This document shows, piece by piece, positions 14,039-20,916 of a stretch of DNA of 20,916 nucleotides. The stretch is from JANMZR01 sp031383555. Lineage in GTDB: Bacteria > Bacteroidota > Bacteroidia > Cytophagales > Spirosomataceae. Under the pieces are notes generated by a model, which saw nothing but the letters and a program-made list of their open reading frames with translations, had not been told where the DNA came from and made no database searches. Location of the stretch: contig JANMZR010000077.1 of the NCBI GenBank assembly GCA_031383555.1, positions 1 through 20,916 on the forward strand, in the 5' to 3' direction. Position 1 is the stretch's first letter, and the number at the start of each line of letters is the position of its first letter. A program made the position numbers and the translations under genes.

Positions 14039-15208
14039 ATGACCAAAATTAAAAGTTTTCTAGTTTCAATTATTATTATTTTTGTTACTATTGAAATATT
14101 TGCTTTTGTAGTGATCCAGTTTTTCAAATACACTAATATTTGGTACAAATACCCAACTTATTTGTATTGGGGCCCAACAATAAAGGAAACTTACGACCCA
14201 TTAGGCCCACATTATATTGACACTGATTCCGTTAGTTGGGGTACTTGGCATATACCAAATAGTGAAATTCGTCATAAAGGTGATTGTTATGATGTAAATA
14301 TGAAATTCAATTCGATTGGAGCCAGAGGTTATTTACCTAAAGCAGAGGATAGTACAACTACCCTTTTTTTGGGTGATAGCTTTATTGAGGGCTTTGCATT
14401 AGCCGAAAATGAAACAATTCCTGCTCAATATTCAATATTCAAGAAAGTGCCCACTTTAAACTTGGGTGGTGGAGGTAGCTTTGGAAGCACTCAAATGGCC
14501 ATGGTTTATGACTCATTGGGCAGTCGATTTAAGCACAAAAGTGTAATCGTATGCTTATATCTTGAAAATGATTTTATTGACGATGACATCAATCAGTATT
14601 ATCCATCGAGGTACCGCCCTTATTTGATTAAAGATGTTGATAATAAGAGTTTTAAGGTAATTTATAAAGATTCTCTAAAAAATTCATTTGCCAAATCTGG
14701 GTCCTACACTAAAGGCCAAACTATTGAAACAATAAGTAAATATTCAATTTCAGATTATTTTAACTTAAAAGATAAATCAACCCTAATTAAGCTTGCCACA
14801 CTCACTTATACTTCTCGATTATTTACAGAGATTTTTTATAGAGCTAAAAATAAAAATCTGTTACCATTAGAGTTAAAGTACTCGGAAAATAACATTGAAA
14901 TATTGAAATATAATTTATCAAAAATTGCAGCAAGGGCTGCTAAATCAGGTGCAGAAATGTACGTTTTAAATATTCCGTCGAAATACTTATTGTACGCCTT
15001 AAAGCAAAATATTGAGTATAAAACCAAAATTGATTCAGTAATAAACACCTCAATATCAGGAAAAAATGTACATTACTTAGATTTCACACAACATTTAATT
15101 ATTAATAAAACAAAGGCTTCTGAAATTTATTTTGACTGTGATTCTCACTTCAATCAAAAAGGCGCTTATTCATTATCAGAGTATTTAATATACCACACAA
15201 ATTTTTAA
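14039..15208 (+). CDS. Membrane-anchored SGNH/GDSL-type hydrolase or acetyltransferase-like protein
   Basis: A 389-residue protein with one N-terminal helix (about 7-29) that would anchor it facing the periplasm. SGNH signatures are present: GDSFIEGF (112-119) with S114 as the likely nucleophile, a Gly block NLGGGGSFGS (141-150), N177 in LEND, and DSHFNQKGA (368-376) near the end, where D368 and H370 resemble the D-x-H pair of AlgX/AlgJ-like proteins. Family members act as esterases or O-acetyltransferases on polysaccharides. AlgJ/X-like proteins normally pair with an MBOAT transporter, but none is encoded here. The gene stands alone with its own promoter. The substrate is unknown. Confidence 0.78.
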   Translation: MTKIKSFLVSIIIIFVTIEIFAFVVIQFFKYTNIWYKYPTYLYWGPTIKETYDPLGPHYIDTDSVSWGTWHIPNSEIRHKGDCYDVNMKFNSIGARGYLPKAEDSTTTLFLGDSFIEGFALAENETIPAQYSIFKKVPTLNLGGGGSFGSTQMAMVYDSLGSRFKHKSVIVCLYLENDFIDDDINQYYPSRYRPYLIKDVDNKSFKVIYKDSLKNSFAKSGSYTKGQTIETISKYSISDYFNLKDKSTLIKLATLTYTSRLFTEIFYRAKNKNLLPLELKYSENNIEILKYNLSKIAARAAKSGAEMYVLNIPSKYLLYALKQNIEYKTKIDSVINTSISGKNVHYLDFTQHLIINKTKASEIYFDCDSHFNQKGAYSLSEYLIYHTNF

Positions 15209-15372
15209 TTTTTTAAGCAAATATTTTTGATACAAATAATTGTTAATAGCAATATTTTATTACAACTTTGTACCAACATACCGAATTATGAAATAAATAA
15301 TGTAGCTATTTTTGTTTAACCTTTTTTCATAAAAGGGTCAATATTTATTGCTATAAAAAATCTTACCGAACC

Positions 15373-15846
15373 GTGAAGCTTTTAATTGCACTTTCTTTGA
15401 TTGTTTTTAACTATACCTATATCTTTTCAAAAGATAAAGTGCCAGCTATAATTGTTAAAAACGCTGTTAAAAAAACAGGTATTATTTTTTTCAATGGTAC
15501 GCTAAAAGAGGCAATAGAAAAAGCTAAAAAAGAAGGTAAAATGGTTTTCATAGACTCTTATACCGATTGGTGCGGGCCTTGTAAGCATATGAAAATGAAT
15601 ATTTTCCCAGATGAAAATTTTTCAAAATTTATCAACGAAAATTATGTGCCTATGGCCATAAATATCGAAAAAGGAGAAGGGCCCAAAATAAAAATAAAAT
15701 ATCCGCATTATACTTTTCCAACGCTGCTATTTATTAAAAATGATGGTAAATTAAAGAATAAATTTGTGGGTTTACCAACTTATGGGGCGCAAGAATTATT
15801 GAATTTTGCCAAATTAGCCTCAAAACAATCAAATAAAGTTCTATAA
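15373..15846 (+). CDS. Exported thioredoxin-fold protein, first of a tandem pair
   Basis: A 157-residue protein with an N-terminal signal peptide or anchor (about 1-19) and a thioredoxin domain with WCGPC (66-70; C67, C70) and the cis-Pro at P116 (YTFPTLLF). It probably acts in disulfide or redox chemistry in the periplasm. The start must be a GTG at 15373: the next in-frame ATG is at residue 57, beyond the signal sequence. It is followed 14 bases later by a second gene of the same type. The two share the fold, the active site, FFxGxxKxAxxKAK before it and FPD after it. Confidence 0.88.
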   Translation: MKLLIALSLIVFNYTYIFSKDKVPAIIVKNAVKKTGIIFFNGTLKEAIEKAKKEGKMVFIDSYTDWCGPCKHMKMNIFPDENFSKFINENYVPMAINIEKGEGPKIKIKYPHYTFPTLLFIKNDGKLKNKFVGLPTYGAQELLNFAKLASKQSNKVL

Positions 15847-15860
15847 AAATAAAAAATAAA

Positions 15861-16328
15861 GTGATAAAATTTTTCAAAATCAACCTAACAACTCTAATTA
15901 TTTGCCTTATAATTGGTTTAATATCTTGTAATAACAATCAAAATAATCAAGATAAATCAGAGGCAGACTCAAGTAAAGAAGGCATACAATTTTTTAAAGG
16001 CAACTTTAAGGCAGCAATGGCAAAAGCAAAAGCTGAAAACAAGTTGATTTTTATGGATGCTTATGCTTCATGGTGTGGGCCATGCAAAGCAATGCAAAAA
16101 AATACCTTTCCTGATGCGCTCGTTGGCAAGGTTTTTAATGAAAAATTTGTATCTGTTGCCTATGACATGGAAGTTGGTGAGGGATTAGAGTTATCTTCAA
16201 AATACCCTGTTTCTGCTTATCCTACTCTTTTATTTATGGATGCCGATGGCAATGTAATTAGTTCCGAACTTGGCTATCGTGACCCAGCTGGTTTGGTTAC
16301 ATTAGGCCAATCAATTACAAAAAACTAA
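15861..16328 (+). CDS. Thioredoxin-fold lipoprotein, second of a tandem pair
   Basis: A 155-residue protein with a lipoprotein signal (LISC, lipidated C23) followed by an Asn/Asp/Ser-rich linker, then a thioredoxin domain with WCGPC (71-75) and cis-Pro P121 in SAYPTLLF. It is likely attached to the inner or outer membrane on the periplasmic side. GTG at 15861 is the only start that keeps the lipobox; the next ATG is at residue 53. It is a tandem paralogue of the preceding gene, probably co-transcribed with it. The redox partners are not encoded nearby, except possibly msrB, which is cytoplasmic and distant. Confidence 0.9.
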   Translation: MIKFFKINLTTLIICLIIGLISCNNNQNNQDKSEADSSKEGIQFFKGNFKAAMAKAKAENKLIFMDAYASWCGPCKAMQKNTFPDALVGKVFNEKFVSVAYDMEVGEGLELSSKYPVSAYPTLLFMDADGNVISSELGYRDPAGLVTLGQSITKN

Positions 16329-16442
16329 TTTAATTTAGTAATCCATAGCGTAATTGGTTTTACATATAAGTATTCTTTAGGCTAATTCTTTTCGTCAATA
16401 CAAACATGTAATTTTACGATTAAGGAACTATTTATTTTTGCA

Positions 16443-16598
16443 ATGAATAGTGTCAAGCTTATTAGAGAAGCAATACGGATATTTTAGACTCAATTCCAGA
16501 AAAACTTAATTAACACAGGCTATTTTTGGTTTAACCCAGATTACGCATTAGGTATTGTAGTGAAGGAAAATCAGGCAAAAAGAAAGCAACACTTATAA
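16443..16598 (+). pseudogene. Possible broken coding sequence running into the MITE-like element
   Basis: Three successive frames give protein-like pieces: MNSVKLIREAIRI from ATG 16443, LDSIPEKL after a frame change near 16482, and INTGYFWFNPDYALGIVVKE from 16509 to a stop at 16596. The last piece reads through the left inverted repeat. No family is recognised. It may be a decayed small gene or chance. Confidence 0.25.
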
Positions 16599-16707
16599 AA
16601 AATTTACCGGAACAATAGCCATAGCTATTGTGAGGATACATTTTTGAGTATGGAAGCTTTATTGAAGATTGATTTTTATGTAATAAATACCTAATGCGTA
16701 ATCTGGG
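16535..16707. mobile_element. MITE-like element, 173 bp, with 22-bp perfect terminal inverted repeats
   Basis: The ends begin CCCAGATTACGCATTAGG and are perfect inverted copies for 22 bases (16535-16556 and 16686-16707). TTTAA stands directly outside both ends in the same orientation (16530-16534 and 16708-16712), as a 5-base target-site duplication would. Inside, CAATAGC-CATA-GCTATTG (16613-16630) forms a perfect 7-bp hairpin. No transposase is encoded, so it would have to be moved by a transposase from a full-length relative. The family cannot be assigned from the sequence alone. Confidence 0.6.
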
Positions 16708-16768
16708 TTTAATCCTCTTTAATGATGGATGATCTATTTAACTCTATTTAATATTAAGAAAAACATTA

Positions 16769-17584
16769 ATGAGTAAACCATTTTTTATAAAAATAATAAT
16801 AAATGCCGCCCTCATAACTGGCGGTATGATAGTATTTTGGATGCTACTCAATGCTGTTTTTGATGGAAGTATTTGGGAGGGTATGGAAATCAGTAATTCT
16901 GCTTTAAAAACTGAATATTGCGAGTATAATAACGTTGAAAAGCTTTTTCATCAATCGATGAATACTTATTCTAATTTGGCTTATTTCTTTTTTGGTGTAA
17001 TAATATTGCAAATTGGCCTTTCAGACTTTAAAAACAAAAACAAGCAAAGCAAACTTGAAAAGTTTCCCGCTCTATCTATTTTGTTTGGAATTTGCTTAAT
17101 CTATTTATGTTTTGGAAGTGCTTTTTTTCATGCTTCTCTCACATATCTGGGCCAAAGGGTAGACATGAACGGAACATATAGCATTTCTATTGTATTGTTT
17201 GGCATTGCCCTTTACAGTGTTTTTACTAAAATTGAGTTTTCTGACAAAGCAAAAAAAGTTTGGCTTGTATTCCTTATCCTCTGCATATTAGCTTTTATAA
17301 AAATTGCTTTATTTATATCAAGTACTAAGTTTTTGTCAGGTATTATTTTAATTCAAAGTCTTTTGGTTTTGATTATTTATTTTCAAAACATAAAAGAAAA
17401 GTCTATTATTTTAGCCATTTCTGGCCTAGTTTTAATGATAATTGCAGTTAAAATTCGTTCTTTAGATGTGCAAAAAGTCGGCTGTGATCCAGCTTCTTTT
17501 TATCAAGGTCATTCAGTGTGGCATCTATTAACAGCTTTAAGCAGCTTTTGTAGTTATGCTTTTTTTAGGTTTTCAAAAAAATAA
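16769..17584 (+). CDS. CREST-superfamily membrane hydrolase, alkaline-ceramidase-like
   Basis: A 271-residue polytopic membrane protein with about seven helices. It carries the pattern of the ceramidase/PAQR/Per1 (CREST) superfamily: SNLAYFFFG (68-76), S117 with H121 in GSAFFHASLT, D132 in GQRVDMNG, and the paired H248 and H252 in QGHSVWHLL near the C-terminus. These Ser, Asp and three His residues form the Zn-dependent active site in ceramidases. Substrates in this branch are unknown; an amide-linked lipid such as a sphingolipid is a guess supported by sphingolipid synthesis in some Bacteroidota. It stands alone, after the MITE-like element and 97 bases before the GH97 gene. Confidence 0.8.
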   Translation: MSKPFFIKIIINAALITGGMIVFWMLLNAVFDGSIWEGMEISNSALKTEYCEYNNVEKLFHQSMNTYSNLAYFFFGVIILQIGLSDFKNKNKQSKLEKFPALSILFGICLIYLCFGSAFFHASLTYLGQRVDMNGTYSISIVLFGIALYSVFTKIEFSDKAKKVWLVFLILCILAFIKIALFISSTKFLSGIILIQSLLVLIIYFQNIKEKSIILAISGLVLMIIAVKIRSLDVQKVGCDPASFYQGHSVWHLLTALSSFCSYAFFRFSKK

Positions 17585-17681
17585 AAGAAGAGAAACTATT
17601 AAAATTTTCATTTGGTTAGGGCATTAGATACAATTAACACATCCTCGAAACTTTATTTATTGATTCTCTACTAATTCATAT

Positions 17682-19646
17682 ATGAAAAAAATCACTTTTC
17701 TTCTTATTTTTCCATTTCTTTCCTTGGCTCAGAAACCTATTCTGATTACCTCGCCCAACAAACAAATTGAGTTTGAATTGAAAGTTTTACCCGAAAACTT
17801 AACATTTTCAATCAAACATAAAAATCTTAGAATTGTAGAAGCGTCACCTTTGGGTTTGAGATTTGACTCTGGCAATTTTCAAGAAAATTTGCAATTAGGT
17901 AAGGTAGTTTTTTCAACAAAAAAAGAAGAATATGAGCTTATTGTAGGTAAAAATAGTCATGTGAATGAAGTATTTAATGAGGCCATAGTTCCATTAATTG
18001 AAAAAACAGCACCTTACCGACATATTAATTTGACTATTAGGATTTTTAATGATGGTTTGGGGTTCCGGTATGAAGTTCCGCTTCAGAAAAACTGGAGGTC
18101 GTATCAATTATTAGAAGAAAATACTGCCTTTCAAATTGCCCCCAATGCCATAGCCCATAGCTTACAATTTGATAATTATACAACTTCTCACGAAGGGTTT
18201 TATGTCACTCAAAATTTTTCAGCAATTCCAGAAAACAAATTACTCGACCTGCCAGCCACTTTTGAAATTGCCAATAAAACCTATTTGGCTATTACTGAAG
18301 CGGCTGTACGTGATTTTGCAGGCCTTTATTTGCAGAGAGATAAAAATAAATTAGTGAGTAAATTATCTCCCTTGCCTAATCAGGCTAGCTTAAAAGTTAT
18401 TGCTAACTTGCCCCATAAAACACCTTGGAGAGTCCTTCTAATAAGTGACAATATAGGAGATTTGATAAAATCAAACCTTTTAACTAATTTGAATGAGCCA
18501 TGCAAATTAAAAGAGACGGATTGGATAAAACCAGGTAAAACAACATTTACGTGGTGGAATGGTAATATCATAAAAGATTTGGATTTTCAACCTGGAAATA
18601 ATTTTCAGACAAATAAGTTTTACATCGATTTTGCATCAGAAAACAACCTTCAATTTCATTCTATTTATGGTTATTCTTTACAACCTTGGTATTTGGACGA
18701 TGGCATGAATTTTGGCACCCCGGGCCCGCATACGGATGTTACAAAGAGTGTTGCCAGCCTGAACATGCCTGAAATTTGTGAATATGCAAAATCTAAAAAT
18801 GTAGGAATTCATCTTTGGGTAAACTGGAAAGCACTTTACCCGCAACTTGAAGAAGCCTTTGCATTGTACGAAAAATGGGGTATAAAAGGCCTCATAGTCG
18901 ATTTTATGGATAGAGATGACCAAGAAATGATTAATATTCAAGAGGAAATATTGCAAAAAGCATATAATCACCATTTATTTATTCAGTTTCATGGCTGCAG
19001 CAAACCTAGTGGCTTAAGTCGTACCTATCCCAATGAATTTACCAGAGAAGCTACCTTGAATTATGAAAGTTACAAATGGGGACATTCAATAAATGCCAAT
19101 CATGACATAACCATGCCTTTCACACGGCTTTTGGCAGGCCCAACTGACTATCATTTGGGGGGCTTTAGGTCATTGCCTACCGCTGAGCACAAAATTCAAT
19201 TCACAAATCCTTTCGTAACCAGCACACGTGTACATATGCTGGCTATGTATGTAGTTTTAGAAAGTTATTTAGGTATGGTATGTGATACACCAATGGCCTA
19301 TGAAGGTCAGGAAGGCTTTGATTGGATACAAAAAATACCTACAACTTGGGACGAAACGAAAGTACCCTCTGCGAAAATAAATGAACATGTATGCATTGCT
19401 CGTAGGAAAAATGAAGACTGGTATATGGGAACAATTACAAATCAAGATGAAAGGAAATTGGAGATAAAACTTGATTTTTTATCAGACGGAAATTACATTG
19501 CCCATCAATATTCCGATGCAAAAGATAGTAATATACAACCCAACCATTTTGTAAAATCTCAAAAAAAGGTAACCAAAAATAGTATTATGAGTCTGGAATT
19601 GGCACAAGATGGAGGAAACGTCGTATTTTTTGAAAAAGAAAAATAA
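17682..19646 (+). CDS. Glycoside hydrolase family 97 (SusB-like alpha-glycosidase)
   Basis: A 654-residue exported enzyme with a signal peptide (1-16, cleavage near LAQ). An N-terminal beta-sandwich (about 20-280, SPNKQIEFEL) is followed by the (beta/alpha)8 barrel (about 285-560) and a C-terminal sandwich (about 565-650). Landmarks are WWNG (291-294), YLDDGM (337-342), HLWVNWK (377-383), VDFMDRDDQ (406-414), HGCSKPSGLSRTYPN (437-451), E462 in NYES, and PFTRLLAGPTDY (479-490). An acidic residue at D410, in the place where inverting SusB has Gly, fits the retaining branch known for BtGal97a, but this is by memory of the family. The substrate may be alpha-glucoside or alpha-galactoside. It has no SusCD neighbours in the window. 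Confidence 0.94.
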   Translation: MKKITFLLIFPFLSLAQKPILITSPNKQIEFELKVLPENLTFSIKHKNLRIVEASPLGLRFDSGNFQENLQLGKVVFSTKKEEYELIVGKNSHVNEVFNEAIVPLIEKTAPYRHINLTIRIFNDGLGFRYEVPLQKNWRSYQLLEENTAFQIAPNAIAHSLQFDNYTTSHEGFYVTQNFSAIPENKLLDLPATFEIANKTYLAITEAAVRDFAGLYLQRDKNKLVSKLSPLPNQASLKVIANLPHKTPWRVLLISDNIGDLIKSNLLTNLNEPCKLKETDWIKPGKTTFTWWNGNIIKDLDFQPGNNFQTNKFYIDFASENNLQFHSIYGYSLQPWYLDDGMNFGTPGPHTDVTKSVASLNMPEICEYAKSKNVGIHLWVNWKALYPQLEEAFALYEKWGIKGLIVDFMDRDDQEMINIQEEILQKAYNHHLFIQFHGCSKPSGLSRTYPNEFTREATLNYESYKWGHSINANHDITMPFTRLLAGPTDYHLGGFRSLPTAEHKIQFTNPFVTSTRVHMLAMYVVLESYLGMVCDTPMAYEGQEGFDWIQKIPTTWDETKVPSAKINEHVCIARRKNEDWYMGTITNQDERKLEIKLDFLSDGNYIAHQYSDAKDSNIQPNHFVKSQKKVTKNSIMSLELAQDGGNVVFFEKEK

Positions 19647-19681
19647 AAAAAGTTAGTATTACAATTGCTGTTTTAATGAAT

Positions 19682-20021
19682 AAAAAAACAGTGCCTTATA
19701 TGGTATACTTTGCGCCGGAATCGGTGGTACACTATGGAGTGGAATATCTAATCCATTGCCAAATGGAATTTATTTACTGATGAAGCAAAGGTTCCAAAGG
19801 TATTACAAAACGGATTGAAAATAGACTTTTTAGTTGATAAAATAGCCTTAATATTTCCCGACATCAACGAAGCTAGAAATTTGACAAAAACTGATTTACA
19901 GCCTATATCAAACGAATTTATCGCAAAGGCTTTTGAGCATTTTGGTATTGAAAAATAAAAAAATAGTGCTGCTTTACTAGTACACTTTAGATCGGAATAA
20001 TTGGTAGTATTATATGCGAAT
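19682..20021 (+). repeat. Pair of degenerate direct repeats, about 65 bp each
   Basis: Copy 1 starts at 19682 (A7, CAGTGCC, TATACTTT, CGGAAT, TGGTA) and copy 2 at 19957 (A7, TAGTGCT, TACACTTT, CGGAAT, TTGGTA); they end near 19747 and 20021. About two thirds of positions match in my manual alignment. The copies flank the coding remnant and are 275 bases apart. Confidence 0.4.
19752..19958 (+). pseudogene. Decayed 3' end of an unidentified gene (68 codons)
   Basis: An open frame without any usable start that ends in a normal stop. The translation includes FTDEAKVPKVLQNGLKIDFL and later LIFPDINEARNLTKTDLQPI, ending AFEHFGIEK, and looks like genuine protein rather than random AT-rich sequence. 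A second frame just upstream (LYGILCAGIGGTLWSGISNP) could be the preceding part after a frameshift. I do not recognise the family. Confidence 0.35.
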
Positions 20022-20106
20022 TTGATTCAAAACATTCGTGCATTTTTCCATTAGTTGCTTTGTTTAGCCGATTTTAATTCATCAACAATTTTAAATTTAT
20101 AATATT

Positions 20107-20169
20107 AATAGTTAATATATTAGCTAATAGTATAATTTATTAGTATATTTGATTAATATAATAACTATT
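20107..20169 (+). promoter_or_regulatory. Promoter and candidate operators of the hipBA-type operon
   Basis: TATATTTG at 20144-20151 matches TAnnTTTG, 20 bases before the ATG at 20172; no clear -33 TTG is seen. A perfect 12-bp palindrome TATTAGCTAATA lies at 20118-20129. An 8-bp inverted repeat, AATAGTTA at 20107-20114 and TAACTATT at 20162-20169, brackets the whole promoter. HipB-type antitoxins bind such palindromes to repress their own operon, so these are plausible sites, though the region is so AT-rich that chance palindromes are likely. Confidence 0.4.
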
Positions 20170-20171
20170 TT

Positions 20172-20450
20172 ATGAATCAATACATCCTTAAAAAAACACC
20201 TTTAGCTGTTTTAACAGATACAGCTGAGAAAATCAAAACACTTCGTAAAACAGAAAAATATTCTCAGGCTGAATTAGCAGAACGCTCAGGAGTTTCGCTT
20301 GGCAGCCTAAAACGGTTCGAAAATACGGGGCAAATTTCATTGGAATCTCTTGTGAAACTGGCCAATATCTTTGATAGATTGGATGATTTTGAGGAATTAT
20401 TTAAACCAAAAGAAGATTTAAAAAATATTGCAAAACTTTTCAGTAAATGA
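20172..20450 (+). CDS. hipB: HipB-like antitoxin, XRE-family HTH repressor
   Basis: A 92-residue DNA-binding protein with an XRE/Cro helix-turn-helix at about 18-72 (IKTLRKTEKYSQAELAERSG, then SLGSLKRFENTG, then LVKLANIF). Its position directly before a HipA-type gene, with a 4-base ATGA overlap, marks it as the antitoxin and autorepressor. In known hipBA systems it neutralises HipA by binding it in a complex and represses transcription from palindromic operators. The short C-terminal tail (about 73-92, PKEDLKNIAKLF) may contact HipA. Confidence 0.88.
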   Translation: MNQYILKKTPLAVLTDTAEKIKTLRKTEKYSQAELAERSGVSLGSLKRFENTGQISLESLVKLANIFDRLDDFEELFKPKEDLKNIAKLFSK

Positions 20451-20916
20451 CTTTAAATGCTATAAATAAGGTTAAAGTTTCTTTTAATTTTGGCAATAAT
20501 ATTGTTGACGTTGGGGAGCTAGTTTTACAAAACAAAAGTATCTATTTCAAATATTTAGATAGTTTTTTGGATTTGAAATTGAATATTTCTCCGTATAAAT
20601 TAAAGCTGGATAACAGTATTCAAAATCCTGATAATCAGCTATTTGATGGACTGTTTGGTGTATTTGATGATTCACTTCCTGATGGTTGGGGAAAGCTTTT
20701 GGTTGATAGAAAACTTTTGGCCTCAGGAATTAATTATTCCGAAATCAACCCACTTTTAAGGCTTTCGATAGTTGGCAATAATGGCGCTGGGGCTTTGGTT
20801 TACCAGCCAGAAAATGAGGATAAAAGTGAATACAAACAAAACCTTGGCCTTGATGAAATTGCTACCGAAGTAAATAAAATAATTGCCGAAGAACCAACCA
20901 ATTTTTTAGATGAAAT
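20447..20916 (+). CDS. hipA: HipA-family Ser/Thr kinase toxin, N-terminal part (cut by the window end)
   Basis: An open frame of at least 156 codons from the ATG overlapping the hipB-like stop codon; it runs off the window edge. The visible part is the HipA N-subdomain (couple_hipA type): VGELVLQNKSIYFKYLDSFL, then LFDGLFGVFDDSLPDGWGKL (about 66-85), where DSLPDGWG is the family signature, and RLSIVGNNGAGALVYQPE. The catalytic kinase half lies beyond the window, so it cannot be said whether the toxin is complete, or whether the N-part is a separate gene as in HipBST systems. HipA kinases phosphorylate aminoacyl-tRNA synthetases in known cases and slow growth. Confidence 0.9.
   Translation, partial: MTLNAINKVKVSFNFGNNIVDVGELVLQNKSIYFKYLDSFLDLKLNISPYKLKLDNSIQNPDNQLFDGLFGVFDDSLPDGWGKLLVDRKLLASGINYSEINPLLRLSIVGNNGAGALVYQPENEDKSEYKQNLGLDEIATEVNKIIAEEPTNFLDE

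Larger units (their letters stand above)
16329..16768. other. Gene-free stretch of 440 bp containing a MITE-like element
   Basis: No complete gene is visible on either strand. The right half is taken up by an inverted-repeat element (16535-16707). The left half and the start of the element hold three short open stretches in successive frames (16443-16598) that read like a broken coding sequence. Confidence 0.6.
19647..20171. other. Gene-free stretch of 525 bp with a coding remnant and operators of the next operon
   Basis: No intact gene is seen. The left part contains a decayed coding remnant (19752-19958) and two degenerate direct repeats of about 65 bp (from 19682 and from 19957). The right part is extremely AT-rich and carries the promoter and inverted repeats of the hipB-like gene. 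Confidence 0.6.

Noticed and set aside
15307..15314. TATTTTTG as a -7 element for the thioredoxin pair
   Set aside because: No TTG is found at the proper upstream distance, and such words are frequent in T-rich DNA; the start codon is also 58 bases away.
19667..19692. Hairpin CTGTTTT-N10-AAAACAG behind the GH97 gene as a terminator
   Set aside because: The stem is weak (A-T rich) and no T-run follows; it overlaps the first degenerate repeat.
1..20916. tRNA, rRNA, CRISPR arrays, riboswitches and full transposases
   Set aside because: I looked for them on both strands and saw no cloverleaf ends, spaced identical repeats, conserved RNA cores or transposase motifs.

Overview
The window is AT-rich chromosomal DNA from a member of the Bacteroidota, most likely a free-living Cytophagia- or Sphingobacteria-like bacterium. 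Three things point there: promoters of the TTTG / TAnnTTTG type in front of several genes, a gene set typical of the phylum (NarL-type two-component pair, TolC/adaptor pair, GH97, S13 peptidase, PorT-like barrel, envelope thioredoxins), and AT-rich start regions without strong Shine-Dalgarno sequences. I see no rRNA, tRNA, CRISPR array or complete transposase gene. Genus cannot be told from the sequence alone.

Left part (1-4800). A short secreted-protein gene is followed by a minus-strand block, the most unusual part of the window. Read in the direction of transcription (from about 4375 down to 455) it is: a small protein ending in a CPNxC tail, a 7-helix membrane protein, a 44-residue open frame that looks like only the N-terminal membrane anchor of a histidine kinase, a second small CPNxC protein, a second 7-helix protein, a full histidine kinase with one helix and no sensor domain, and a NarL/LuxR response regulator. 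This is a duplicated [small protein - 7TM - kinase] unit in which one kinase has been cut down to its anchor. I propose a signalling module in which the 7TM protein and the small protein supply the sensing that the kinase lacks.

Middle (4800-11100). A TolC-like outer-membrane channel and a periplasmic adaptor form an export pair without an inner-membrane pump; a strong terminator closes the pair. A promoter then drives msrB (methionine sulfoxide reductase) and, one base later, an S13 D-Ala-D-Ala carboxypeptidase (PBP4 type). Convergent to these are a Rossmann-fold NADP oxidoreductase and a PorT-like outer-membrane beta-barrel with a clear promoter and terminator.

Right-middle (11190-16330). 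On the minus strand lie a Tat-type GH5 glycosidase, a Tat-type cupin and an AraC-family regulator. On the plus strand are an SGNH-type membrane-anchored protein and two tandem envelope thioredoxins, both starting with GTG, one of them a lipoprotein.

Right end (16330-20916). A 440-base gene-free stretch holds a 173-bp element with 22-bp perfect terminal inverted repeats and flanking TTTAA copies, which looks like a MITE. Next come a CREST/ceramidase-like membrane hydrolase and a GH97 glycosidase. A second gene-free stretch carries a decayed coding remnant and a degenerate direct repeat. The window ends in a hipB-hipA type toxin-antitoxin operon, with candidate operators; hipA is cut by the window edge.
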